From assembly GCA_039814715.1 (NCBI GenBank), contig JBCCAR010000011.1, positions 26,416 through 90,415 on the forward strand: a DNA stretch of 64,000 bases, given 5' to 3'. The notes below the pieces were generated by a model. That model made no database searches. It was not told where the DNA came from and was given only the letters and a program-made list of their open reading frames with translations. The position numbers were made by a program, and so were the translations under genes. This DNA is from CAKZYD01 sp039814715. GTDB lineage: Bacteria; Pseudomonadota; Alphaproteobacteria; Sphingomonadales; CAKZYD01. How positions within the stretch are numbered: position 1 is the first letter of the stretch; every line of letters starts with the position of its first letter. Shown in pieces: positions 1-8,477 of the stretch.

Positions 1-9
1 CTCTAGGCC

Positions 10-585
10 ATGACAACCGCAGCCCTAGCCCTTCACTACCAGAATGATGTGCTCCATCCCGATGGAAAGATCGTTTTGGGCATTGCCAAAGCGCCCGGCA
101 AGCGCGACGCTCTTATAGAGGGCGCTGCGGCCTATCTCGACAGGGCGCGCAAGGCCGATATCCCCATCATCCACGTCGCCATCCGCTTTGCCGAAGATGG
201 CAGCGACATCGTCCAAAACAACGACATGTTTCGCGGCGTCTTTGCCAGTGAAGCCATGCGCGAGGGCAGCTGGGGCGCGCAGTTTTTCGACGGCCTCACG
301 CCAGAAGAAGGCGAGCGCGTTGTCAAGCACAACCGGGTGAGCGCCTTTTATAACTCATACCTGGAAGCAGTGGTGACCGGCATGGGCGCAACCAAGCTCT
401 ATCTGGGCGGCATTGCGACCAATTCTGTCGTGGAGCACACCGCCCGCGACGCCGCCGACCGCGGCTTTGAGGTGATCGCGGTAGAAGATGCCTGCGCCAC
501 TGCGCGCGATGACCTACACATCGCAGCCCTTGAGAATATTCGTTTGATCGGGACCGTGGTCAACAGCGCAGATATCGCGCTGTAG
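10..585 (+). CDS. Isochorismatase-family hydrolase, atypical active site
   Basis: A 191-aa protein with the isochorismatase-like Rossmann fold. The N-terminal strand ends in HYQND (residues 9-13) where the family has DMQND. A lysine sits in VVKHNR (K106), and the nucleophile loop reads GIATNSVVE with S139 where cysteine hydrolases have Cys. Two of the three Asp-Lys-Cys triad positions are therefore changed, as in the non-cysteine members (YecD-like, EntB/PhzD-like), so hydrolysis of an amide by the usual route is doubtful. The start lies 9 nt from the window edge, so its ribosome binding site cannot be judged. It runs in the same direction as the cupin gene 94 bp downstream; a shared pathway is possible but not shown. 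Confidence 0.8.
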   Translation: MTTAALALHYQNDVLHPDGKIVLGIAKAPGKRDALIEGAAAYLDRARKADIPIIHVAIRFAEDGSDIVQNNDMFRGVFASEAMREGSWGAQFFDGLTPEEGERVVKHNRVSAFYNSYLEAVVTGMGATKLYLGGIATNSVVEHTARDAADRGFEVIAVEDACATARDDLHIAALENIRLIGTVVNSADIAL

Positions 586-679
586 CAGCCACTTGAGCAA
601 AGCGCGTCACCCGACTCGGAATTTATTTAGAGCTATGCTAAGCTTTAAGCCTAAACCAAAGTCGTGAGGAGCTAGGCGC

Positions 680-1174
680 ATGGCAACGCAGCCCATTAAT
701 GAGTTTGACCCCAACCGCAAAAACCACATGCGCCTAGACGATGGTTCAACCATCATCCGGACCGCTGAAGTGCCAATGACGCCGCTGGAAGGCGGCCTGA
801 AAGGCATCCATTATAAGATCCTCAACTATGACAAAAACCGCGGCTATTTGGTCATGTACAATACATTTGAGCCTGGCTGCCGGTTCCAGCCGCACAAGCA
901 CCTGGGCATGGTCGAAATTCATATGATTTCCGGCTCCTTCTTTTATGAAGGCGGCGCTGTGTATGCAGGCGATTATATGTGCGAGGCGGGCGGCGTCTCA
1001 CATGCACCGGCCAGTGATGATGGCGCGGAGATGATCACTGTGCTGCACGGCCCGCTCCAAATGCTGGATGAAAACGGCGACGTGGAAGCTACCGTCGGCA
1101 TTGACGAGATTTACGGCCTAGCCGAAGCGAATGGCGCGGTTGGGCATTTGGTAGCGACGGGCACCGGCGCCTAA
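680..1174 (+). CDS. Cupin-domain protein, dihydroxyacetophenone-dioxygenase-like
   Basis: A 164-aa single-domain cupin. The metal-binding set is visible as H72, H74 and E79 in QPHKHLGMVE, with a distal H108 in GVSHAP. This arrangement and the overall length resemble the cupin family containing 2,4'-dihydroxyacetophenone dioxygenase, an Fe-dependent C-C cleaving enzyme; the real substrate is unknown. The start at 680 is supported by GAGGAG at 666-671 with 8-nt spacing. The upstream spacer (586-679) shows no terminator, so co-transcription with the preceding hydrolase is possible. Confidence 0.8.
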   Translation: MATQPINEFDPNRKNHMRLDDGSTIIRTAEVPMTPLEGGLKGIHYKILNYDKNRGYLVMYNTFEPGCRFQPHKHLGMVEIHMISGSFFYEGGAVYAGDYMCEAGGVSHAPASDDGAEMITVLHGPLQMLDENGDVEATVGIDEIYGLAEANGAVGHLVATGTGA

Positions 1175-1272
1175 CGGCCTGCAAAACAGACACACTTGGC
1201 CAAAATACATCAAAAAATTAACGATAAGCCGTCACTTTTTGATCGTTTTGGCAAGCTGAGCTGCTGCAACGC

Positions 1273-1301
1273 TTGGTTTGAGCAAGAACTGCGCCTATAT
1301 A
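1273..1301 (+). promoter_or_regulatory. Candidate sigma-70 promoter of infC
   Basis: TTGGTT (1273-1278) and TATATA (1296-1301) are separated by 17 nt, a good housekeeping promoter geometry. Transcription would begin near 1308 and give a leader of about 47 nt before the proposed infC start. Confidence 0.45.
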
Positions 1302-1316
1302 CACGGTCCTAAGGAA

Positions 1317-1333
1317 GCCGGGGTTGGCCCGGC
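1317..1333 (+). promoter_or_regulatory. Leader hairpin upstream of infC
   Basis: GCCGGG and CCCGGC flank a five-base loop, a perfect 6-bp stem lying 10 nt upstream of the infC Shine-Dalgarno. It could influence translation of infC. No uridine run follows, so it is not a simple terminator. Confidence 0.4.
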
Positions 1334-1354
1334 GCAACGCATGGAGAGCGACAC

Positions 1355-1882
1355 ATACTTAAGGGTAACTCGGCAGGAAGCCAGGGGCCACGCGCCAATG
1401 AAATGATCGTCGCGCGCGAGGTCCGTTTGATCAAAGATGACGGTGAAAATATCGGAGTCGTTAAAACTGAAGACGCCAGGGTGATGGCCAAAGACGTAGG
1501 CCTCGATCTTGTTGAAGTCTCTCCCAATGCTGATCCGCCTGTTTGCAAGCTGCTGGATTACGGCAAGTTTAAGTATGAGGCCCAGAAAAAGGCCAACGCC
1601 AATCGCAAGAAGCAAAAAACGCAAGACATTAAAGAAATTAAGATGCGTCCAGGCATCGATATCCATGACTATGATGTCAAAATGCGGTCCATAAACCGGT
1701 TTATTGAGGATGGCGACAAGGTGAAGATCACCTTGCGGTTCCGCGGGCGCGAACTTGCGCACCAAGAGCTGGGCATGGATGTGCTCAAGCGGGTGCAAGA
1801 CGATGTGAACGAGATCGCTAAAGTAGAGGCCATGCCGAAAATGGAAGGCCGCCAGATGATCATGGTCATTGCGCCGCGTTAA
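1355..1882 (+). CDS. infC: Translation initiation factor IF-3, probable AUA start
   Basis: IF-3 binds the 30S subunit and enforces start-codon fidelity. The REVRLI, SPNADPPVCK, DYGKF, RFRGRE and EGRQMIMV blocks match the N- and C-domains of the family. The first ATG (1403) would remove the conserved N-terminal segment preceding REVRLI (the region of GPRANE, encoded just upstream in frame). The frame is open back to 1313, and its only ATN codon there is ATA at 1355. GGAGAG at 1343-1348 lies 6 nt upstream of that ATA, while ATG 1403 has no well-placed site. From 1355 the protein is 175 aa, close to the 180 aa of E. coli IF-3. Non-AUG starts on infC are a known autoregulatory device. rpmI and rplT, the usual downstream partners, are absent. 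Confidence 0.9.
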   Translation: MLKGNSAGSQGPRANEMIVAREVRLIKDDGENIGVVKTEDARVMAKDVGLDLVEVSPNADPPVCKLLDYGKFKYEAQKKANANRKKQKTQDIKEIKMRPGIDIHDYDVKMRSINRFIEDGDKVKITLRFRGRELAHQELGMDVLKRVQDDVNEIAKVEAMPKMEGRQMIMVIAPR

Positions 1883-1903
1883 ACCCAAAGAAAACGTTCG
1901 CAG

Positions 1904-2788
1904 TTATTGCAAGCGGGTGACCTGAACGCCTGCACTTCGCAGTAAACTAATTAAATCGCTCGGCCCGACCATATGGGCCGCGCCGACGGCGATGAACTCT
2001 CTTTCAGGAGTTTCTAGATAGTCCAAAATCGGCGCAACCCAGGCCTTATTACGCTCAATGAGCACAGCTTCATAGACGCCGGGGTGAAACTGCTCAGAGT
2101 CCATCAAAAGACTGGTCAGTTCGGCCTGGTCGCCGCCGCGCCAGGCCGCATAAAGCTCTTGAATGCTCGATCCCCCGCTGAGCGCCTCCTGGGTAGCGGC
2201 GCGCAGCATTTCAATTTGCAAGTCCGGTGAAAGGGAGGCAATGGCCTGCAGCCCAGCAAGCGGGCCTTCCAGCGCGCCAATGGGCTCGCGCGCTTTTTCA
2301 AAGCGGCTTTTCAGCCACGCTTCCGCGCCCTGCTCTGCGGCAAAGCCATATTGCATGACGCTGGCGAGCGTGATGTTCATGGCCGCGAACCAGGGCTGCA
2401 TGCGCGCTGTGGTGCCAACTGGCAGATTGAGCGCTTGCTCAGCCTCGCGCAGTTGCTGCGCCTGCGCCTTGCTGAGCCTATCTGATAGCAACGGCTCCCC
2501 CGGCGCAATAAAGCCATTGCGCATGGCAAAGGCCTTAAGCGTCTCTGCGTTTTTATCATCTGTAATGGCTTCAATCACCAAGAGGTCGGCGGTTTTCACG
2601 GCTGTTTTGATGCGTTTATCCGCCCAGCCATCATCATCGGGCAGGAGGTGCACCGTCCCCATCAAAGTCGCGCGGCCTCCCGCGGCGGTTTCCAGCTGCC
2701 ACAGAGCAACACCGCTTTGCGCGTGCGCATGTGCGCTCAATCCCAACAAGACAGCCAATGCGGCCACAAAATTTCGCATCTTTTTCAT
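1904..2788 (-). CDS. TraB/GumN family exported protein
   Basis: A 294-aa protein with an N-terminal signal peptide (cleavage probably after AHA around residue 23). It carries the two GxxH motifs of the TraB/GumN (Tiki-like) family: GTVH at 44-47 and GAAH at 269-272. Distant eukaryotic relatives are metal-dependent proteases, but the bacterial members are mostly uncharacterised. It should act in the periplasm. The gene converges on infC with 21 bp between the stops and no recognisable terminator. Confidence 0.85.
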   Translation of the reverse strand: MKKMRNFVAALAVLLGLSAHAHAQSGVALWQLETAAGGRATLMGTVHLLPDDDGWADKRIKTAVKTADLLVIEAITDDKNAETLKAFAMRNGFIAPGEPLLSDRLSKAQAQQLREAEQALNLPVGTTARMQPWFAAMNITLASVMQYGFAAEQGAEAWLKSRFEKAREPIGALEGPLAGLQAIASLSPDLQIEMLRAATQEALSGGSSIQELYAAWRGGDQAELTSLLMDSEQFHPGVYEAVLIERNKAWVAPILDYLETPEREFIAVGAAHMVGPSDLISLLRSAGVQVTRLQ

Positions 2789-2893
2789 ATCCTTAACCAG
2801 CGCTGGAAACTTCCTATACCATCTGCCTTGCTGACCGGTTTATATGCTCCATCTGTTATGGCAGGGATGTGGCAATCATAGAAGGTTTGGCCC

Positions 2894-4075
2894 ATGGCGT
2901 TTCGGCAGTTGAAGGCGTTTTTTAAGCTAGAGGCGGCAGCAGGACTGTTGCTCATGGCAACAGCGGCGCTGGCTATCATTATTAAAAATTCACCTGGAAG
3001 CGGTTTTTATGAGCTGTTTCTGACCTTACCCGTCAGCGTCAGCGCAGGCGATTTTGAAATCGCAAAACCACTGTTGCTATGGATCAATGATGGCCTAATG
3101 GCGGTCTTCTTTTTGCTCATCGGCCTAGAGGTCAAACGCGAAATCCTCGCTGGCGAGCTATCCTCGAAAGAGCAGCTCACCTTGCCCCTCATTGGCGCCC
3201 TGGGCGGCATCGCGGTGCCTGCTGCCGTCTATCTTGCCGTTAGCGGCGGCGCGGGCGAATATGCCAATGGCTGGGCGATCCCCGCAGCAACTGATATCGC
3301 CTTCGCTCTTGGCATTATGGCGTTGGTGGGCAGCCGCGTTCCCTTGTCTTTAAAAGTGCTGCTGACCGCCATTGCTATCGTCGATGATCTTGCCGCGATC
3401 ATCATTATTGCCGCTTTTTATACGTCAAACTTATCCTTCTCCATGCTGATCGGAGCCGTCGTTTGCACCCTTGGGCTTTTTATCTTGAACAAGAGCGGCG
3501 TGCGCAAGGTCGCGCCCTATATCCTCATTGGTGTCTTATCGTGGATCTTTGTGCTGAAATCAGGCATTCACGCAACATTGGCGGGCGTGGCGACAGGGCT
3601 GGCAATTCCCATGCGCGGTGGCACCGAAGCGCCCCATGAAACCCCGCTGGAGGTACTAGAACATAAGCTCCACCCCTGGATTGCCTATATGATCATCCCG
3701 ATTTTTGCCTTTGCCAATGCAGGCCTTCCGATCTTGAGCATGTCGCCAAGTGATTTGGCGCATCCCGTCAGCCTTGGCATTGCGCTTGGGCTACTGCTGG
3801 GCAAGCCGATTGGGGTCTATGGCCTGAGCTTCATCGCCGTGCGCGCGGGCATCGCGCAGCTACCCCAAGGCGCCACCTTGCGCGGCGTATTAGGGGTTGG
3901 GCTTCTAACCGGGGTCGGCTTCACCATGAGCTTGTTTATTGGCTCGCTCGCCTTTGATGGACCGGAAATGGCCAATAAGGTGCGGCTCGGCATTTTGGTC
4001 GGCTCTCTATTTGCCGGCATTGCAGGCTACGCTGTGCTGCGGACACTAAAACCGCTCCCGGACGTCGCCGATTAG
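2894..4075 (+). CDS. nhaA: Na+/H+ antiporter NhaA
   Basis: A 393-aa polytopic inner-membrane protein that exchanges internal Na+ for external protons. The signature residues are present: LEVKRE at 78-83, ATDIAFALG (D134) and the paired aspartates D164/D165 in AIVDDLAAI, equivalent to the Asp163/Asp164 transport site of E. coli NhaA. Length and hydrophobic pattern are normal for the family (about 12 segments). It stands alone, divergent from the TraB/GumN gene, which is usual for a sodium and pH homeostasis antiporter. Confidence 0.96.
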   Translation: MAFRQLKAFFKLEAAAGLLLMATAALAIIIKNSPGSGFYELFLTLPVSVSAGDFEIAKPLLLWINDGLMAVFFLLIGLEVKREILAGELSSKEQLTLPLIGALGGIAVPAAVYLAVSGGAGEYANGWAIPAATDIAFALGIMALVGSRVPLSLKVLLTAIAIVDDLAAIIIIAAFYTSNLSFSMLIGAVVCTLGLFILNKSGVRKVAPYILIGVLSWIFVLKSGIHATLAGVATGLAIPMRGGTEAPHETPLEVLEHKLHPWIAYMIIPIFAFANAGLPILSMSPSDLAHPVSLGIALGLLLGKPIGVYGLSFIAVRAGIAQLPQGATLRGVLGVGLLTGVGFTMSLFIGSLAFDGPEMANKVRLGILVGSLFAGIAGYAVLRTLKPLPDVAD

Positions 4076-4134
4076 ACGCCTCTCACAGCCATGTGATTTG
4101 CGTGTGATGCGCTCAGGCCTCTATACAAGGCGCT

Positions 4135-4884
4135 ATGATAATAATGAGACCGTTTCTTAGAGCGCTTGCCGCATCACTCCTGCTGGCCGCGACGCCGACA
4201 CTCCCTGCCGCTGCGGGCGAGGACGTGGTGGTGGTTGAGCTATTCACCACGCAAGGCTGCTCTTCCTGCCCGCCAGTGGACGCTTTGATGCAGGAGGTCG
4301 CACGCCAAGACAATGTGCTCGTCCTCAGCTGGGCTGTCAGCATTTGGGACTATCTGGGCTGGAAAGACACACTCTCTATTCCTGAAAGCAATCTGCGCCA
4401 CCGCTGGTACAACCAAATGATTTCTGGGCGGAATATGGTCTATACGCCGCAAGTCTTCATTGATGGCGAAGCGCCCTTTAAAGGCAAGAACCGCAAAGAT
4501 GGCATTTTAAGCACGGTTGAAAAACGCCGCGGCGATTCGAGCCATATGGTCGATATAACGCTCGATGACGCCAATCCAGGCCAAGTGGATATCGCCCTGA
4601 GCGAACCCTTGCCGCAGACCACCCGCATCCACGTGGTCTATTTTGACCGCTCGTATACCGTTGCCGTCGGCGGCGGGGAAAATAACGGCCGCACCATAAC
4701 CTATACAAACGTGGTGCGCGGGACGCGCCATATCACGCCTGAACCAGGCGTGACGGCCTATAGCGTGGACCTGGGCAATATGTTTGCTAAAAACTGCGAT
4801 GAATTTGCCGTGTTGGTGCAGGATTTATCCACTGGCAAGATGCTTGCCGCGGCGCGCCACAGATTAAAGCCTGCGCGCTCTTAA
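4135..4884 (+). CDS. DUF1223 secreted thioredoxin-like protein
   Basis: A 249-aa protein with a signal peptide (residues 1-27) followed by a thioredoxin-like domain. ELFTTQGCSSCPP places a CxxC at C42/C45, and YTPQVFIDG resembles the cis-Pro loop of thioredoxins. Together these identify the DUF1223 family, probably periplasmic and redox-active, with unknown substrate. ATGs at 4135 and 4144 are both possible starts. It lies 59 bp after nhaA in the same direction. Confidence 0.85.
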   Translation: MIIMRPFLRALAASLLLAATPTLPAAAGEDVVVVELFTTQGCSSCPPVDALMQEVARQDNVLVLSWAVSIWDYLGWKDTLSIPESNLRHRWYNQMISGRNMVYTPQVFIDGEAPFKGKNRKDGILSTVEKRRGDSSHMVDITLDDANPGQVDIALSEPLPQTTRIHVVYFDRSYTVAVGGGENNGRTITYTNVVRGTRHITPEPGVTAYSVDLGNMFAKNCDEFAVLVQDLSTGKMLAAARHRLKPARS

Positions 4885-4950
4885 CCCTCTATTAGCGTTA
4901 ATTTTATAGCGTGCGCACTGAGATAATTCTGCGTGCTTTGGGGCTTAATC

Positions 4951-5625
4951 GTGAAAAAAATGATGCTGGGTTTGGCGGCGAGTATCGCTGCGTTGATCGT
5001 TTCTCCTGCACAGGCAGAAATGGAACGACGCGGACCGACCCTGACCTTGAAAGTGGGCTCTAACGGCCTTGGCGCTGAAGTGACCTACGGGCTGAGCCAT
5101 ATCGTGCGCGTGCGCGCGGGTGGCTATGGCTTTAAAGCTGGGTTTGACGCCAGTACCCGCGACGTCGCCTATGATATGGATTTGCGCCTGCTAAGCGGCG
5201 CTGGCTATCTGGACGTGCACCCTTTTGGGGGGCGTTTCCGCTTTACAGCGGGCATGGTGTATAATGCAAACCGCGCGGACGCGGCGGGCAGCGTCGCCCA
5301 AGAACTCACCTTTGGCGATAATACCTTCACGCCAGCCCAAGTCGGCACGCTGCAAGGCAGTGTCCATTTTCGCCAATGGTCGCCCTATGCTGGCATTGGC
5401 TGGGGCAGCCCACTGTCTAAGGAAAGCAATTGGGCCTTTGAAGCAGACCTAGGCGTCATTTACCAAGGGCGCCCCGTTGTGGACCTGATGAGCGTTGACG
5501 GCGAACTCTCCAGCGATCCCACACTAATCCAGGCCATCGAAGATGAAGAACAAGAGCTGCAAAGCGATATCGATTTCTTCCGCTTCTATCCGATCTTGAG
5601 CTTGGGCGTTGCTTACACGTTTTAA
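4951..5625 (+). CDS. Outer-membrane beta-barrel protein
   Basis: A protein of about 224 aa with a clear signal peptide (KKMMLGLAASIAALIVS, cleavage after AQA). The rest consists of alternating amphipathic strands with aromatic girdles and ends in phenylalanine (VAYTF), the classical C-terminal signal for the barrel assembly machinery. The frame is open from GTG 4933, but GTG 4951 is preferred: GGGG at 4940-4943 is spaced 7 nt away and the signal peptide then begins with Lys-Lys. The pore or ligand is unknown. It converges on the DUF4340 gene with a 6-bp gap. Confidence 0.75.
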   Translation: MKKMMLGLAASIAALIVSPAQAEMERRGPTLTLKVGSNGLGAEVTYGLSHIVRVRAGGYGFKAGFDASTRDVAYDMDLRLLSGAGYLDVHPFGGRFRFTAGMVYNANRADAAGSVAQELTFGDNTFTPAQVGTLQGSVHFRQWSPYAGIGWGSPLSKESNWAFEADLGVIYQGRPVVDLMSVDGELSSDPTLIQAIEDEEQELQSDIDFFRFYPILSLGVAYTF

Positions 5626-5631
5626 GGCAGG

Positions 5632-6573
5632 CTAGCTGGGGTCGGGCGCTTCGAGAAGCTCACTGCGCTGTTTGACCAGCGCGCCTTTGCGGTATTCGCT
5701 AACGGCGAAGGCGTAAGAACTCCAATCAATATCCCCTTCAGGGACCAACGTTCCTTGCGGAGTGACGCGCAGCCAATACATCTCATCTGCTTGAGCCACA
5801 TCATAGCGAATCAGGTCGCTGTCTTGAGCGCCATAAAAGACACTGCTATCAGCGCCGGTCCAGTCGATGGAGCCCGCCGCGGCAATATCCTCAAAATCAA
5901 TATAGACCGCCCCGCCAATCACGGTCTCAAGCACTGTATCATAGGCGAGCGCCTCATCTTCTTTTAGGCCTGTCATCGTCAGGGCGCCGCCCTCACCCTT
6001 GATGACGGAATAGCGCTCCTCGCCGCTTTGAATATCCACCTTTGTCACCGTAGCAGCGGGGATGGTTGGCACATCAATATCCAGCCAGGCTTTTACCCCT
6101 GTTTGCGGCGGATTGATCTGACTGACCACATAGCTTTGGTCTTCATTGAGGCGCCGGGCAAAGCGGCCGCCGCCAGCAGCATCTTTGCCTAGGATAACAC
6201 CCAAAGATTCACCAAGCTGTATCGTCGTTCCACTGCCGCCGAGACCCACTGCGTCATGCAGCTTTGGGTCATCGGTTTTGATCTCATCGATGGTGAGCTG
6301 AGAAAGCGACAAAAGCAGCGCGCGCACTTTGCCTTGCTCAGCAGGTAAATCTGCAAATCCATCCACCCGCCAAGCGCCGTCACTGCGCGACAAGGAAACA
6401 CTCTTTTCTGCATCTAAAAGCGTCACCGCGGCCACATCGTTTAAAGACAGGCCTGCCAGCAAGAGGCCGCCTGCCCCTTCCTTTTCACTCGGTTTGGAAG
6501 GCATCGCCAAAAAAGCAATGGCAGCAAGCGCAGCAGCAAGGACGCACAAAATGGCAAAAGCGCGCGCGCTCAT
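5632..6573 (-). CDS. DUF4340 protein of the Gld-type ABC operon
   Basis: A 313-aa protein with a short N-terminal membrane anchor (about residues 5-24) and a long periplasmic region of repeated beta-rich DUF4340 units, for example around SLSRSDGAWRVDG near residue 60. Genes of this family sit at the end of operons encoding GldA/GldF/GldG-like ABC systems, as here. It overlaps the upstream GldG-like gene by 4 nt (6570-6573), so the two are translationally coupled. The exact role is unknown; an extracytoplasmic accessory subunit is likely. Confidence 0.85.
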   Translation of the reverse strand: MSARAFAILCVLAAALAAIAFLAMPSKPSEKEGAGGLLLAGLSLNDVAAVTLLDAEKSVSLSRSDGAWRVDGFADLPAEQGKVRALLLSLSQLTIDEIKTDDPKLHDAVGLGGSGTTIQLGESLGVILGKDAAGGGRFARRLNEDQSYVVSQINPPQTGVKAWLDIDVPTIPAATVTKVDIQSGEERYSVIKGEGGALTMTGLKEDEALAYDTVLETVIGGAVYIDFEDIAAAGSIDWTGADSSVFYGAQDSDLIRYDVAQADEMYWLRVTPQGTLVPEGDIDWSSYAFAVSEYRKGALVKQRSELLEAPDPS

Positions 6574-8477
6574 GATCGCCGCCTGCGCAAGCGTGCAATG
6601 CCAGCGATTGCCAGCAAAAGGACAGGAATGCCAATGATGTTGGCCCAGGTCAGTCCGCGCTGCAATCGTTCCACATCCAAGTTCAAGCTGCGCTGCACGC
6701 CGCGCAGTTCTTTGCGGGTCTTCAGCAGGTCTCCTCTGAAGCGCTCAATCTCCGCCAGCTGTTCATCGCTGATCAGCACATCGCCCTCCGGCGTTTGCGC
6801 TTCTAACCCCGCCAAGCGCTGCTCGGTTGCAACAAGATTATTCTGCAACACTTGCTGGCGCGCGGCAAAGGCTTGCTCGGCATTGCGGCGCATACGCTCA
6901 ATCACCGTGAATGGTCTGGCCGATGTGCCGCGTGATCGCAGGCCAATAAGTGCATCTGAGCCCGCCATATTCTCTGCGGCATTGAGCACGAAGCGGCCAT
7001 TGTCCGCTGTAGGCACGACCAAGCGCTGGCCCAGGAAATTCTGAACTTGCGCCCAGAAATTATCCGCGAGCAAATCGCTGTCTGCTGTCACGATCACATT
7101 GATATCGCCTTGCGAGTCCATGATTTGAGGCGCCGCTGGCGGCGCATCCTCTTCTTCGGTTTCACTTGATGGTTTGCCATCTGGAAAAGCAGTTTTGGCC
7201 GGGCCCTGCAGCCGCGCGCTCAGCACATAGCGCTCGCCCGTGGGCAGCAATGTGCGCAGCAGTTTGTCTGGGTCAGGCGCGCCGCGGACCTCACTCACAT
7301 TGGTGACGCCGGCCACATCTGAACTTTGAATGAGCGGCGTCATGGTAAGGGCGCTGTCCTCAGCCAGGGTCAGATGCCCGCTGGCTGCCAGGCTGATTTG
7401 CTCCAGCTCGCCAGTGACAATGTCATCATCTTGCAGGTTCATCTCCCGCACGGAGAGCCAGGCTACATAATCTGCAATGCCGCGCGCAGGGGCATTGGGG
7501 CTACCAGCCATATTAACGCGCTGCGCCTGATCAATATCCAGCACCACCAACGAGGGATCGTAGGCCAGCCCCCAGGCCGTAAACAGCGGCGCCATATCTG
7601 ATTGCAGGGGCATACCGCCTTGCTGGGGCATACCAAACTGGCCGCGCGGCTGGCTGACCGCTGCAACTTCTGAATGGGGATCAACAAAGAGGAGCGCGTT
7701 CCCGCCGCCTAAAATGAACTGATCAATCGCATAGAGCTGCGCATCGCTAAGCGAAGGTGCATGGGCGACAACCAGTAGGTCCGTCTGCTCGGGGATGCTG
7801 CTGAAATCCTGCGACAGGGCTTGGATATCAAAGCTCTGAGAGAGCTGATCATAAATCACGTAGGGGGTTGATTGGCCCTGCGCTGCGGCCATCGGCCCAC
7901 CCAAGCCAAATTGCAGCGGCAGCTGAGTGATAAGCGCGATCGTCGGCTGGTTGTTTTCAAGTGTTGCAAGCTGGCTCACGAGCTGCGTGAGATCATATTC
8001 AAGCAGCGCTTCACGCTCTTGCGCGAGGAAGGGAATGACCTGTGATCCATCCACCGCATTGGTGCCCACCAAGCCAAAATAGATCGTATTGCCAGTCTGT
8101 GAGCGCGCGCCCTCCAGGCCAAAGGCCACCGCTTCGTCTTCATTCTCAGAAAACGGTTCAGGGTCGATCACATCAACGCTGATCTTCCCGCCAGACTGCG
8201 CCGCATATTCATAAAGCAAGTCTTCTACCCGCTGCGCATAGGCCTGCAAGGTGGGAAACCCTGTACTTTCACTTTTGGAAAAATACAGCCGCAACGTGAT
8301 TGGCAGCTCTAAGTCCTCGAGCAAACCGCGCGAACCATCTGAGAGCGAATAAAGCCCGCCATCCGTCAAATCAATCCGCGCGCGCGACAAGATTGGCGTA
8401 CTGATCAGCGCGATGACGCCCAGAAAACACGCCGCGATTGCGCCGAGCGCCAATGGTGTTGAGATGGCCCGGGCCAT
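6570..8477 (-). CDS. GldG-like ABC auxiliary protein
   Basis: A 635-aa protein of the GldG / ABC_transp_aux family. One transmembrane helix lies near the N-terminus (about residues 10-30), followed by a large extracytoplasmic domain. A charged, probably coiled-coil stretch lies around residues 540-605, and a C-terminal helix (WANIIGIPVLLLAIAGIA) is followed by an arginine cluster. It overlaps the permease gene by 1 nt and the DUF4340 gene by 4 nt. In Bacteroidetes the related system supports gliding; in alphaproteobacteria it is widespread with no known link to gliding. Confidence 0.88.
   Translation of the reverse strand: MARAISTPLALGAIAACFLGVIALISTPILSRARIDLTDGGLYSLSDGSRGLLEDLELPITLRLYFSKSESTGFPTLQAYAQRVEDLLYEYAAQSGGKISVDVIDPEPFSENEDEAVAFGLEGARSQTGNTIYFGLVGTNAVDGSQVIPFLAQEREALLEYDLTQLVSQLATLENNQPTIALITQLPLQFGLGGPMAAAQGQSTPYVIYDQLSQSFDIQALSQDFSSIPEQTDLLVVAHAPSLSDAQLYAIDQFILGGGNALLFVDPHSEVAAVSQPRGQFGMPQQGGMPLQSDMAPLFTAWGLAYDPSLVVLDIDQAQRVNMAGSPNAPARGIADYVAWLSVREMNLQDDDIVTGELEQISLAASGHLTLAEDSALTMTPLIQSSDVAGVTNVSEVRGAPDPDKLLRTLLPTGERYVLSARLQGPAKTAFPDGKPSSETEEEDAPPAAPQIMDSQGDINVIVTADSDLLADNFWAQVQNFLGQRLVVPTADNGRFVLNAAENMAGSDALIGLRSRGTSARPFTVIERMRRNAEQAFAARQQVLQNNLVATEQRLAGLEAQTPEGDVLISDEQLAEIERFRGDLLKTRKELRGVQRSLNLDVERLQRGLTWANIIGIPVLLLAIAGIARLRRRRS

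Noticed and set aside
1295..1888. Long minus-strand open frame over infC
   Set aside because: It is the antisense of a clearly conserved infC and its translation shows no domain character.
2163..2834. 223-codon plus-strand frame over the TraB/GumN gene
   Set aside because: Antisense to a gene with signal peptide and both GxxH motifs; composition is serine/alanine-rich shadow coding.
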